DNA of 64,000 bases from Paragonimus skrjabini miyazakii (lineage: Eukaryota; Platyhelminthes; Trematoda; Plagiorchiida; Troglotrematidae). Positions 1-11,476 of the stretch are shown here, in pieces. The position numbers and the translations under genes were made by a program. Position 1 is the first letter of the stretch. Each line of letters starts with the position of its first letter. Under the pieces are notes generated by a model. That model was not told the origin of the DNA. It was given only the letters and a program-made list of their open reading frames with translations, and did not search any database. The stretch spans positions 2,027 to 66,026 of the forward strand of contig JTDE01003012.1 of the NCBI GenBank assembly GCA_014338405.1. Direction: 5' to 3'.

Positions 1-34
1 TGTTTGAGCGATGCTGTGAAGGAGTTAGACCTTG
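1..34 (+). CDS. Exon of unidentified gene (3' part of an exon)
   Basis: Open reading to a strong donor: CTTG followed by GTAAGT at 35-40. It encodes eleven residues (CLSDAVKELDL) plus one base of the next codon. That overhang fits the acceptor at 2062, which supplies the missing two bases. The upstream boundary lies outside the window. Confidence 0.45.
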
Positions 35-3000
35 GTAAGTTTTTCAACTCAAGTATGCATTCATTTTTAAAGAGTTAGATATGGTCTGCAGTACTCTTCT
101 CGCTCATATCTTGCAGTCTTATTGACCATATTGTGCAATACTGAATTTAAGCTGCATCAGAACTCAACAATATATTTTCGAATATCCTCAAGATACGAAC
201 CGTACATCCGTCATGTGTGGGTGACGTACGCATGGCCGCTATGTTATCCGTTTCATGTCGCCTATGGTGCGAACACCCAGTCAACTACCTCACTTAGGAA
301 ATATTCAGCTCTGCTCAGTTGGTACCCAGGATATACAGTGACGAAGAACTTTAGTAAGTTAAACGTTGAACGCCGGCGATGCTTAACTTGAAAGTAACCA
401 AATTCCCGGTCACTGATCGATTATCTGAAATATTGCCTGCCAAATTTTATGAAACCGAAGATTTCGACTTATTTTTGAGGTCCTCATTGAGAAGTCATCG
501 ATTGGAGTTAACAGGACAGTTACTGTGTCTCTTCTCGAAACGATCGGGCAATCAGAGCATTATTCACAAGCGACAGTGGTAGAGCATTCACATGTGACTA
601 TTTGGTCATGCATATTGTAAGGTCAGTGGCCCATTGGTCGAAACAAATGCCTCACGCGAGCGTGGCCACAATTCTAGTTCTAGTTATGGCAAAGATGTAA
701 ACTACTGATGAGCTCTAACACGGGCAAAACTTGAATCTATTGCTTCTTTTCGAAAAACATTGGCTGTTTACTTTATCTAAATGTGAAAGCTGTTAACAAA
801 GGTGAGATGTTCTACTTCATGTTCACCATATCCTCGACCAATTCTTATGTAATGGCGCACGCTTCAGTGACATCTCATTGAGCTTGATTAAATTATCACA
901 TGAAAACCTTAAACCACAATGTTTACTGAGGGTATCCTGCCATCTGTGCTGTTATTCCGACTTAAGAGGGGCAATTGGTTTCGCCTCGACTAAAAAATCT
1001 TAATTGCAAGCTTTTGATTGATATCCAGGGGAAAGATATCTAATGAGAATGGTTGAATGACGTTCATTGTGTTGATTGCGGGTTGGCTATGGAGTAGCGC
1101 TGCACTTGTTCGACCTGTCGTTACCTATCGACTTGGTCGTGAACGATATCTGACTTAAACTACCAAGATACTTTTTACTAACTGGGATGGTTTTATTCAT
1201 TGTGATCTTGGTGTCTTCGGACTGTTTTGTCTGTTTTTGCAGTGTATCGTCTCTCCTACCCCGTTGTCTGTCTGATTTTCTCTCTGAGAAAATTGCAAGC
1301 CCCTCAGTGGGTTGACTTCCATGAAGCCTACTCTTTTAAGGGGCTGTCGACTATCTATATGGCAAATTTTCCGTGGTCAGCTCTCAAGTCGATTCCCCCA
1401 GGTTTTTGGCAACAGAATAGTTCTTTACTCTGTGCAGATTTCGCCCTCAGGTGACCTCCTGCAGCCTGGTCTGAGCGCACCACTAGATATCTTGCGTTCC
1501 TTGATGGCCCTTATTTAGTTTCGCTCATTATGTTCATAGAATCGTCAGAATGTCGTTTTTGCATGTCGTTACCATCAACATAGAGAGCGGTTTGGCTTTA
1601 GTGACTCACAGAAGACGGATCCTCTGCCGAGTTTCCGCTTCTAGCTGCTCTCAATATGTTCCTAGTTTTTCTAATCCTCTGTTTCGGCCGATCAGCTTTG
1701 AACATCTTAGTGAATTATGGCGTTTCTCAGATTTTTCGATACTCGCCTTCGTTGAAATCACGTTCAGTTGATGTGTGTAACGTCTTCATCAGCCGCACTC
1801 TTCCAGATCTCTTCTGGATTATAATCATCTTTGTGTACCCAGTACACCCATCACAAACTTCGTTTGCTACTTGGCAGCAGATTGCACTTAGTTTAGCATC
1901 TTACCAGGAAGGTAGGCATGTCCAATGTCCGTAACCTACAATGAGTGGAGGGAGCGAAGAACACACTGGTACTTTTTCCTATTCATTGCCAACATTGTAA
2001 ATTACCCAATGGTATTCCTTTTCATCGTATGTTAGGCTGAGTATTTGCTCTTTTTTTCCAGTTGACAAGCGGTTGGACAATATTGCCGATTGTCGTGATT
2101 TCTCCGTCTCAACCTCGTTCGATCCGTAAGTTCATTTCCTAACGTTTTCTCCTAATTAAGTAATCTTTCTCGATTCAGGTCGACTTCGAAACTCCTCACT
2201 CAAGAAGATTCATTCGCGCATATAGTAAGTATTATTTTTTTAAACTCTCCTGTCTGGTCTTCTGTTGCATTTCACAGGTTAAATTGTTCTCATCGAACTT
2301 CATCGACTTGATCATAGTTTACCGGATTACCACATCCGCTGTTGTCAAGTGATTGTGTGGTCACGACTACCGCTGCATCGAATATGATATTTGTTTTTAG
2401 ATGTCTCTTTAGCAGCCGTCGGGTGGTTTTCGTTTTGGTCACATGACAGTCATCATCAGGGCTCGTTGTTTGCGATTACGACACTTCTTTTTTTTCTGAA
2501 GTCATCATAGTTATCCCTCATGAGGTCACGACTTCCTCTTCAGTTCCTTACTTTAAGTTAAAGGTGGCTGAATTATGTTGAGTTTGTCATATTTCTCATA
2601 GTAAATCACGGCGTTGAACCGCTGTATGGTACTTAATTTTCAACCGTTAACATAGCTATTTTAGGCTAGTTCAGCTGTAACATCGTAAGCTACCGGTTAC
2701 TCGGTTTCGGATTCGGATAACTTGACATTCTGAAACTCAGCATTGCGTGGTAAGAGACCCTGACGTTGAACCTTAACAACTTTTGTTACCTTGTAGCATT
2801 TTGCTATCAGATTAGACACAATCGAGTTACCGTAGATTATACACCCCCATCGTGATGATCGTCTCATTTCATACCCTATTTGTTGCACAGCCCGAATTAC
2901 CTTACCGATGACTATAAGCATCCCCATATTCTTAGGTTTGTGTCCCAGTTGTTTGGTTCCATATTGCAAGGTTTCATTAATCTGACAATATCATGCACTT

Positions 3001-6000
3001 CTTGTTCCTATCAGGGTTGTGTACTTGATTGTTTACTTGATTGTGTACTGGTAACAGTCATTAATTCATGTAAAATTCAGTCCGCGCTTCTACATTCAAA
3101 CATGTTATATTTCGCTGGCCGCTAAGTGCACTTTGTTGTCTTCGGTCTCATTTCCGTGGACACACAGGTACAATGGATTCGTCTTCGTCGGATCACAGTT
3201 AGCGCCATTCGTTATTGTGCCGAACTTGTGATGGGTGCGGTGAAACTCGGTGATCGACTAGAACACACAACGCAGATGGAGGACACACATTCAGCGCCAG
3301 ATGAGCGTTCGTCTCGTGCGTCAGAACATATTAGATTAACGATCGAGGAACTTCGGGAAATGCGTTCGGTTGCATCCTCTTCCGTCGAGCTCGGATCGTT
3401 TAGTGTCGACAAATTAGTAAGCATACTTGTCGCCCTTTTACACACTGGACGATCTATATGCCTTTTGATCGGATTTCTTTCATTTCTGCTTTTAGCTTAT
3501 TATTCCTGTAGAAAATACTTGAAAGAGTCTTGCTTACTTTTATCTTGTCGATTTAACATGTTCTGTTCATTCACAGAATAACCAAGGGGTGTTCTTTTTG
3601 TTTTAACTTAAGAAATGCAAAGTTCTATTACCCTATTCCTTTTAGAAATTTGAAAATGTACGATGTGCAGTTCTGACTATTTTCAACGAAGTAGTATGTT
3701 TGTCTCAGTTTATCCATAAGTGCTTTCATGGAAGAGGAACGGCTATCAGTAAGTTACGCTCCAAAATATTTCCAATGGACCACTGAATTCAAAGTCAAAT
3801 TCAAAGTGACTGACTTTACTTGTTCGCTCGTTGTACTTTTTCAAGTATGCACCACTAAAAGTCAGTTATGCGAACAGCTGTTTTCGATCATTCTCATCGG
3901 GCTTTTACGATTACTTAGGGTACATGCGTTTTATGTATGAAGAATTATAGCAAGTCAAGTAGGTCATTAGAATCATAGACATGGGGCGGATCACAGTCTA
4001 CTGGAGAGGAGTGGGAGTGTTGGTGATTGTGTGACATTATCAACCGTGCCTGCCGTGAGACATGCATTCGACAGTGTCAAGTGGTTCACGCCTGCTTGGG
4101 TTTCAAGTGGCTGGAGTGGGCTTGACGAACCTTGTGGATGACTCAGAAGGCTCAACTCGATGACAAGTGTTAATTAGATGAGAACCAGTTGCACTGGAAA
4201 TGGGCTTTATCGAACCGTTGCGAAGCTATTTTGGGAGGTGTTCCCGAATCCTTTCTGATAACCGCCTTGTGGTTCTCCCAACGTAACCGGCTTGACAACA
4301 ACAGGTGAGAGAATAAGCACAAAAGACGAGGAGAACCTAGGCAAGCTACCGGGCAGGTATTGAACGATGCGGTGACCCGTGCTGCAGGGTAGGCACTGTC
4401 GACTGCATTACAAACTCGACGGGTGATAATTTCACTGGTAACTTCCCCTTTGTATAATAAGGTGATAAAGACTGGCTTCTTATCCACCGTCTGAACAATT
4501 TCATGCCTCACTTTTGTTTGCATGTCCCTGTCCAGGAATCGTTGCGGATATCCATTTTGACGTAGCACATCTCGAATCTGCTGGAGTACATCCGATAGTG
4601 TATCTGAAGTGCATATCCTTTTGGTTCTGCTTGTTAAGCAGCAAACCAAATTCCGCTTATACTTCAACGGAACAAAGCAGAGGAAATGCGTATACTGACC
4701 ACTCCACGTTTTCTTCCTATAAACTGCTCTTTAAACTGACCCGTTAATTCTATGGAGCATGGCAATATCTATTCATCTCTAATTCGATAGTGAATGCAGT
4801 GTTGGGGTACGCACGATTAAATTCAGCTAGTCGAGACCGTGTGTCATCTTTGTCGTTTATCAAACAAAATATATCGTCTACGTAGGGTCTATAGAGACAG
4901 CAGTTATCGATGACGTGACGTAGTTCGTTGGTTTCTAGTTTGACCATCAATATGTCTGCGAGGAACGGACCCAACAGAGAGCCCCTTGCTACGCCATCAC
5001 ATTGTCTATAGAGCTTTCCATTGAATTGAAACTGGACGTTTGAGGTGCAGTATAGTAGTAGCTCTTTTAGTTTAGTGATTGGAATGCCGACGTTGAGTTG
5101 TCTGTTTTCAATGTAAGCGCACAGGTAATCGATAATTTATCTTAACGATATGTTTGTGAATAACGAGGTTACGTCTAAGGAAACCATTTTTTGATTCTTG
5201 ATATTCACTGAATCAACCGCGTAGTTTCATAGCTAGTGTTATAGCTATCTCTTTTCCGTCTCAATTACCCAGGCAGAGAGCTTGCTTCTACCACCGAATC
5301 GTGTTTTCAGTACTCCAGTCCAACTTCCTCCTACACGAATGGTATCGCTTTATCTACGCGGCCCTTTTGGAGCTGTGCTTGGTGCGGGTATCAGCCTTGT
5401 TCATGGTTTACATCGGCTGCTCTCTGATGGACTCGGTGAGTAATAAGGGATTTCCTCCGATTGTCGTCTATTAGTATGTACGTACGTTAATACATCTATG
5501 TCAGACGTCCTGTGCCGTGCTTGCCTTGGACATCACAACCAGTAAAGTGCAGACATTTAAGTGGTATTGTCATTTATTCCCAATCAGACCTTTCGTCGGT
5601 TTACACTTCAAATACGCCGACTATTTTTTACCTCGATTTGGATTGCTTGACAGCGCTAAGTATACACATGACTTGGTCTATATCGCACGGTAGTTTACCT
5701 CGAGTTTGTGCCACAAGTTTACACGATCCTATGGGTCCAACCAGAAGGCCGGTAACACTCCATAAACTTAATGCTTGTCGTCAACATTCTCTCGTCCCAT
5801 CCAGTATTTCCAGAATTGAACAGTATTACCCTCTTGGAGTGATAAGGGGATTCAAGGGGACAGTGGTACGAAATTCGATGTCATAGATGGTGTGAGGTTG
5901 AGTATCAAGAACGATACCACGTACTTGCCACACCACCTTCATCGACTGAACTATCTCATTCATAACCGTCAAGCCCGGATTAGGATTCCGGCCGTTTTCA

Positions 6001-9000
6001 TGAGTCAGCCATGTTACACCTTGATCTCACACTAGGCATGACCGAATCATAAGATTTGAACGTTCAACCACCTCCGGTTGTGTGTAATACGACAGTTTCG
6101 GTCGGTCGTCGCTAATGTTTAATTTATAGGGACAGACGAGTCAGTACAACATAGTCACAGACCACAATATTCATCCGTGTCCAGTCCAGGACGAGCAGCG
6201 GAAATGGTATAAGCTGATTATGGAACATTTCAGTGGATTGTCCACACTCCGTGCTGATTTAACCAGCGATAAACACCCGTGGCAATCACTTCGTTCGGTA
6301 CTAGTCTTGTTAAGTTTAATTTAACTTAGTGGGGCTTCGTGGGCGTGACAGTGTGATGCCTGCATTTGATGGACGTTTGTGCGTGCTCGTGCGTCGTGAG
6401 ACCTGTTATCGTAGTCGACAGATTGTTTAAGAAATTGCGTTCCGCCTTTCACTCCGTCGATCGTTGGTTTTTATACTGTGCTAGTAACCCGGCTTCCTCA
6501 ACTTTTAAAGCCGTCAGCTTCTTTCTGGAGACTCATGTTTGCGGATTGTGATTGGACTTGACTCCTTCAGATGATCAAAAATTCTGGTGGCTTTGTGTTC
6601 TGTGGCACCGCACCCTACGAAAATTTTCCATGGTTTTCCTCTGTTCAAATCGTCCGTTTTTTCCATAGTCATGGTCTTATCTGGCTTGTATTGTGTGTTG
6701 TAAGTTTGTATCTATAATTTTTCAAGTTTCCAAACACTTGGTTTAGGCCAGCGTTTTGCGAAAGCCATCAATCCTGCACCATTATTAATTCCATCCACCA
6801 GTTTTCATTTCCACTAAAGTCCCCATTCTCTTTGAACCCTTCATTGATACTATCATCACTAAAAATACTGGATACTTATCACACCCCTCATCATAACGTT
6901 ATGACGGTAAAAAACTTCACTAACCGTTCAGAATCTATACGTGACCCCAAGTTGTTGAATTTATTAAACCGACACTATGTGATGGTGTTGCCGTTTAAGT
7001 TTTGGAACGAATATACGTTTACATTTTGCCAGTTACTGGACACTTGATTCTGGCAAGGCCATTGCATAATGACCGCCAACAACTATTGGGAGTTAACTTA
7101 TATCAGTCTTGAAATAATATACTTACTTCTCTTGATTGTTGTCTTAGTAAAACCTTACCAATTGGTAGAAATCGTTCCCTTATGATCATCAACGGCAACC
7201 ATGCCTGGGTGGTTCGCACTGATGCTTAACTCTCACAACCGTGAAGAACGAAAGCAAGCCCTAACCAGGGGAAGGAAAGAAGGAGAGAGAAGGTAGACAG
7301 TGGAGGGGATCCAATTACTAAAAACAACTATATCTGTACTCAAACGTTCAACATCAAGGTGCTTACATGTATGTAACAAACAACCGTACTACAAACGAAA
7401 GTAAGGCGTCATCAGTTGAACAGTTTTTTCACGCCTTTCACTGCGTGGACGTCTCCGGTTCTGTATTTCGGAGGGTTTAAAGGATTAGATCAGCCAGTAT
7501 TCCGATAGTTTTGATGAAACATATTTAAAAGGTTACCGACTGCAAGCATACAAATAAGAGCATTTTTCTGAGGAAATTGATAAAGTGACCTGTTGATGGA
7601 ACAGAAACCTGTTTGTAACCACCCATCAAGTCCAGAATAGGCACACGTACACGTAAAGCGAACAACAGCTGACTAGCAACAGTTCATGCGTGGTTTCACT
7701 TGGCTGAATGCAGTTAACGGTTCACTTTCGTTATATGGTCGTACTCATTTTGTTATACCGTCGCCGAACACATTGTTGCAGGCGCCCATCGTCATTTAGT
7801 GTTCACATATATATCCCTTTTTTCAACTGATCTATGTCCATATTGTTCCCTCACATTCCAGAACACTTTTCTGAAGATCAAGAACGTGCCGCCTTGAATG
7901 TTTTGGGTAATCCATATGCTTTCACGTCGTTCGAAATGTCCTCAGATGACAGCCAGCATGCTAACAGGAATGCACTCAATTTGGAAGACATTCCAACTCC
8001 TACAAAACCTCAGGAAAATACTGCCTCAAATTGTCCCCCATCAGAAATTGCCAGTCACCCTGCTGGGGTTCTGCTTTTACTGGGTTCATTATACGAAGTA
8101 CTTTCTTTGTCTTGTTTGTTTGTTTCCATGGTCCGGTGCATCCTTTGTCCACGCAGGTAATCAATACGCTTTTTATTTACTTACTGTATGAGCTTGTGTT
8201 TTCGTCACGTGTCTGTGTGATTGTATCCTATGCATTGTGTTTATTATCTTTCTCAGTCACTCGCACCTGTCAACAGGCAAACGCCAGCGGCGAAAGGCCC
8301 TGAAGACACCGAAAAGTGAAAATACTTCTGCGAATGTTCACAGTGAACGTGCTCCAGCCTTAATACTGAAACGGTTGGATTCCATCGGTTCTCGACTGCT
8401 GACCACGGTGAATGAACTGAATTCGACAACCTCGCGGCTTACCAAATTGGTCGACTCCTGGATGCATTGGGCTAAAAATAGCGCACGCAGAGACTGTGCC
8501 CAATTAGCTTTGCACGCCTGCTGCCGTGTTCTGACGGCCGATTTTCTCACTCAAGTAAGACCTAACATTATCCACTGTATGATAAAGCCTAATTTGAACT
8601 CATCGTCGGCCGTCGCAATTACTGTTGCCACGCAACCAGATACCCAGCGCTCACACAGAGGTAGATGTTTTCATGCTGGTCTTCTGCTTGAGCGTATTTT
8701 TGGACAGTTTCATTACTACACAACCACTCACGCATTCGCTTGTTGTTTGTGATGCGCGATTGAGTTCAAGTTATCGAATTGCTGACAATGAGTCCTCGCT
8801 TCTTCTGTCTTCCATCTACTGCTTGTCTCTAGTCTCAAAAGGCCAAGGCGTAGTTGCTTTGTCTGGTTTTATGTAGACAGTGCAGTGGGACCAGCAGTTT
8901 TGTACGTTGTGATGTGATTGTTTAAACTGTGTTGCAGTCCGAATATTTCTTACTTTGGGTATGCCTACAGTTCTTTTTAAACAGAAACACTTGGGCCTGA

Positions 9001-11476
9001 TGATACTTTCATTTACTCGTTTATGACGTTTGGAAAAGCTCATGCAAATCCATAGTAAAATCGAATGTTGCAAATCAAATGTTGTTAAGTGTGCAGTTGG
9101 ACAGTGCTTGCGTTTTGATTTGTCTTTATCCATCAGTTATAGCCTGGATAATATACTGTGCACGATAAATAACTGTGTAGTAATATTTGCTCCTGCTACC
9201 TCTGTAAAGTCTTCGTTCTACATCCTGCTAGTAGAAAAGCGTTATAAGATTGGCTTGGTGCGTATCTCACTTTTGTTGTCGCATACAGACCTTCTGAGAC
9301 CGCAGTTCGCTTCAGCTATTTAGTTAATGTCATCCCATCAGTTTCTGATGTTGCTTTTGGGACGTCCATGTGAGTAGCGAAATCGCACGGTGCGTTTGCT
9401 AACCTTCTTCATCTCTAGGGTCTCCAACTTACTTGATTATTGATTAACGGGCAAGTTTACAATGTTCATGTGCATTCGGTTTCGTCTTTTGATCAGAGAA
9501 TTGTGTTGAGGATGCATATGAGCTCTCTGTGTTTGACGGTCGTTGTCTCTACCAGTGAGCCTGTGTCGGATAGGGTGATTGTATAAGTAGCGTGACCCTT
9601 AGTCGGCGCGTATTTGAGGAATGTGCAATATCGTGATCGTTAACTGAGATGCCGAAAATGTACCGAATACTCTGGTTGGATCATGTACTGTGTACTGATG
9701 GAGCGCTTGCCTCATCCACGTCATTCAATGTGACTGTTGATATCTGGAAGCAATCTCGAGCTGTGACGTGTTGATGAGTGATCGTAGCTTTGACCGCTCT
9801 GCTGAACGTATCAGGTTGGGGAATTCGCGACCATCCACACCGCTGGTTGGAAATGCTCTCGGATTTGTCGTTTGGCACAGTCAACGGCGAGCTTACATAC
9901 GATCGTTGACTTCTCTTTCAACTTTCCATTTATTTTCTCTTCGTATTTATTTCTTAGGTGCCCTTTGGATTATTTATTTTGTAATTGTTTGAGCTATTGT
10001 TAAGTTCAGCGATAGCACGAGTCGTTACACCAGTGAAACGACTTAACGCTGAATTTTTTAGTTTCACGTTTATGTTGTAGATGTGCTATCTTTTTTCACT
10101 CAATTTAATTGTTTCCGATTTTTAGCTTCTACCCAACGGGATTATTCATATGGGTTTGCTTCAAATAACCATAGCAGTATTCACGAACTTAGGTCGCCTC
10201 TGGTGTCCAAAATTCGAACTTAATCTCATAGGTTGCCCTAGTAGACTACTGGTTATTGCAGTTTCGTTTTTTAGCCGTAAAACTTGATCACTGGAAGCCG
10301 ACGGTGTCAAACACATTAAAGTATTTAGTCATTTGTGTTTAGTTGCACACACCGAACAGCATCTACAGACAAACAGGTTAGATTTTGACCGAATTGATCT
10401 AGATCTATATGGTTGGNNNNNNNNNNNNNNNNNNNNNNNNNNNNNNNNNNNNNNNNNNNNNNNNNNNNNNNNNNNNNNNNNNNNNNNNNNNNNNNNNNNN
10501 NNNNNNNNNNNNNNNNTCTCATAGGTTGCCCTAGTAGACTACTGGTTATTGCAGTTTCGTTTTTTGGCCGTAAAACTTGATCACTGGAAGCCGACGGTGT
10601 CAAACACATTAAAGTATTTAGTCATTTGTGTTTAGTTGCACACGCCGAACAGCATCTACAGACAAACAGGTTAGATTTTGACCGAATTGATCTAGATCTA
10701 TATGGTTGGGTCTTGCTTTAAGTAGGCCAATCCGTCGTATATCACCATGTTCACTTTCTGCGGCCCCTTGAACTCACAATGGTGTCTGCTATCGGATGAT
10801 TATCTAATGACTTGACTTAAGTATTTAAAAATAATCACTAACAAGTTGGGAACTGCATGTCTGTCTCTCGAACCTGTTGGCCTACCTCGCCTGTGATTAA
10901 AGACCTTGGATGAGACGATGAGTAATTTGTATGAAAGACGTTAGTATTGTTGTTTGATCGAGTTGCCTACAGACAAAGGGCTACCAATGAAACGGAGCAG
11001 TAGACTTCACATAACCATTTCAATTTCACTTGCAACTCTCTCTTTGTTTGCACCTTGATACTGCTTGCCTGAATTCAGACATAGAGGTTATCGAAACTTT
11101 TCTTACACTCGAAGTTGAACTGCTTTTAGTTGCGTGGTAGATGTGTACACTGACAACTGCTGTGCATTGCTGGTGGTTACCTCCTTTGTTTCCATTCATG
11201 AAGTCAGTCGTCTTGACAGTATCGTTTACTGCAATCTTATCGCTTGAAAGTCTTCACCGCTTACCAGTCTACATTATTTTTACTACGTTTTGTTTTGTTT
11301 TCCCCTAGTTTCCCGAAGTGCAGCCGGTCTCAAGCTCTTCGTTGTTTGCTGAGATCGCCGGCAGCTATGAGAAGAGTTACACTCGTCTGGCTACGGGTTT
11401 GCGGATGAAAGCCATTAGTCTTGATCGAATGCAGAATGAATTGCAATCATATGACAGCTGCACCAAAAATTGCTAG
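1..11476 (+). CDS. Unidentified multi-exon gene (partial at 5' end; possibly two genes)
   Basis: I do not recognise this product. Exons read off by splice signals and phase are 1-34, 2062-2125, 2179-2224, 3168-3416, 3709-3748, 5311-5435, 6130-6297, 7862-8156, 8257-8554 and 11309-11476. The first seven join without a phase conflict or stop. The joint 6297 to 7862 does not match in phase, so an exon is missing (6571-6673 fits in phase but has a weak donor), the donor differs, or a second gene starts here. The product has an acidic, helix-rich start, a hydrophobic segment encoded by 5311-5435, and a basic then helical C-terminus with leucine heptad spacing ending at TAG 11474-11476. A weak resemblance of the last two exons to CDK2-interacting protein (CINP) is a guess only. 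Introns carry a Penelope-like element and a short hammerhead repeat. The gene starts upstream of the window. Confidence 0.5.
620..745 (+). repeat. Short tRNA-like repeat with hammerhead motif, copy A
   Basis: Degenerate tRNA-like start (GGTCAGTGGCCCATTGGTC, CCTCACGCGAGC) followed by the conserved tail shared with 15555-15680 and 57855-57990. The end is hammerhead-like: CTGATGA at 705-711, then GCTC (712-715) able to pair with GGGC (722-725), then AAAAC in place of GAAAC, and a short stem III. Stem I is imperfect. Probably an inactive copy in an intron. The outer edges are approximate. Confidence 0.55.
699..743 (+). ncRNA. Degenerate hammerhead ribozyme motif, copy A
   Basis: CTGATGAG at 705-712 and a four-pair stem II (GCTC/GGGC, loop 716-721). 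The GAAA core box is AAAA at 726-729, so cleavage is not expected. It is recognised by comparison with the better copy at 57859-57900. Confidence 0.5.
2062..2125 (+). CDS. Exon of unidentified gene
   Basis: A pyrimidine tract and CAG end at 2061 and GTAAGT starts at 2126. In the frame set by the previous exon it reads VDKRLDNIADC... to SFDP without stops, charged and probably helical. It ends in phase 2. Confidence 0.5.
2179..2224 (+). CDS. Short exon of unidentified gene
   Basis: A 46-bp exon between an acceptor ending TTCAG at 2178 and a GTAAGT donor at 2225. It completes the split codon from 2125 and reads STSKLLTQEDSFAHI, ending in phase 0. Its 53-bp upstream intron is very short. Confidence 0.5.
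3168..3416 (+). CDS. Exon of unidentified gene
   Basis: 83 codons, phase 0 in and out, between ACACAG at 3167 and GTAAGC at 3417. It reads VQWIRLRRITVSAIRYCAE at the start and is amphipathic, followed by a Ser/Glu-rich stretch and a second helix-like part (LTIEELREM). No domain was recognised. Confidence 0.5.
3709..3748 (+). CDS. Micro-exon of unidentified gene
   Basis: A 40-bp exon with acceptor TCTCAG to 3708 and donor GTAAGT at 3749. It reads FIHKCFHGRGTAI and leaves one base, which is exactly the phase needed by the next exon at 5311. This phase match is the main support. Confidence 0.4.
4100..5226 (-). mobile_element. Penelope-like retroelement, 5'-truncated and broken
   Basis: Reading from about 5203 downward on the minus strand: MVSLDVTSLFTN (RT motif with the first catalytic Asp), one stop, then CDGVARGSLLGPFLADI, then YRPYVDDIFC (catalytic box) near 4865-4900. 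Near 4640-4700 follow SVYTHFLCFVPLKYKRNLV and CCLTSRTKR, typical of the thumb of Penelope-like RTs. After a frameshift near 4330-4400, GYVGRTTRRLSERIREHLPK (about 4215-4290) and HLINTCHRVE give a GIY-YIG-type endonuclease domain. Order RT then GIY-YIG identifies the Penelope superfamily. Stops and frameshifts make it inactive. It lies antisense inside intron 3749-5310 of the unidentified gene. Confidence 0.8.
5311..5435 (+). CDS. Exon of unidentified gene with hydrophobic segment
   Basis: The acceptor is GTGTTTTCAG to 5310 and the donor GTGAGT from 5436. With the overhang from 3748 it reads ILQSNFLLHEWYRFIYAALL and on through a leucine/valine-rich stretch to SLMDS. This could be a membrane segment, although it holds Glu and Arg. 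The upstream intron contains the Penelope-like element. Confidence 0.45.
6130..6297 (+). CDS. Exon of unidentified gene
   Basis: Follows ATTTATAG at 6129 and is open in phase 0 for 56 codons: GQTSQYNIVTDHN at the start, DEQRKWYKLIMEHFSGL in the middle, HPWQSLRS at the end. The donor (GTACTA at 6298, or GTTCGG at 6293) is weak, so the 3' edge is uncertain. Confidence 0.4.
7862..8156 (+). CDS. Exon of unidentified gene
   Basis: The branch-site-like CTGAT, pyrimidine tract and CAG end at 7861; CAG/GTAATC lies at 8154-8162. It reads HFSEDQERAALNVLGNPYAF followed by a Ser/Pro/Glu-rich linker, then a hydrophobic run from about 8068. That run may be genuine or may mean the true donor lies earlier. 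An ATG at 7834 keeps the frame open and could be an alternative start. Confidence 0.4.
8257..8554 (+). CDS. Exon of unidentified gene
   Basis: The acceptor ATCTTTCTCAG ends at 8256 and the donor GTAAGA starts at 8555. It begins with a basic patch (GKRQRRKALKTPK) and continues with a helical region (ILKRLDSIGSRLL, ELNSTTSRLTKLVDSW). Phase 2 in from 8156 and phase 0 out to 11309 both fit. Confidence 0.55.
10224..10416 (+). repeat. 193-bp segment duplicated across the N gap, left copy
   Basis: This segment recurs at 10517-10709 with the same length and only about two base differences (A/G in the T-rich tract, A/G near the cacaccgaac part). It ends exactly at the first N. Confidence 0.95.
10417..10516. 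other. 100-base N gap
   Basis: Exactly 100 N, the usual placeholder for a gap of unknown size. The flanks are the same sequence, so the real gap may be zero or negative in length. Confidence 0.99.
10517..10709 (+). repeat. 193-bp segment duplicated across the N gap, right copy
   Basis: Starts at the first base after the N run and matches 10224-10416 to its last base. See the finding on the assembly duplication. Confidence 0.95.
11309..11476 (+). CDS. Terminal exon of unidentified gene
   Basis: A long T-rich tract and CCCTAG end at 11308. The exon reads FPEVQPVSSSSLFAEIAGSY to a TAG at 11474-11476 (55 residues) in phase 0 with 8554. The second half (YTRLATGLRMKAISLDRM) looks helical. A canonical AATAAA follows 75 bp after the stop. 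Confidence 0.55.
   Translation, partial: FPEVQPVSSSSLFAEIAGSYEKSYTRLATGLRMKAISLDRMQNELQSYDSCTKNC

Larger units (their letters stand above)
35..2061. other. Intron, holding one short hammerhead repeat
   Basis: GT at 35 and AG at 2060-2061. Short open frames inside have no recognisable product. The only structure seen is the hammerhead-bearing repeat at about 620-745. Confidence 0.4.
8555..11308. other. Long intron containing an assembly gap
   Basis: GT at 8555 and AG at 11307-11308. Apart from the duplicated 193-bp segments flanking the N gap (10224-10709), I see no gene, element or RNA in it. Confidence 0.4.

Noticed and set aside
3000..3060. Short tandem similarity (GTACTTGATTGT and TTACTTGATTGT)
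   Set aside because: Two imperfect units only; no support as a functional repeat.
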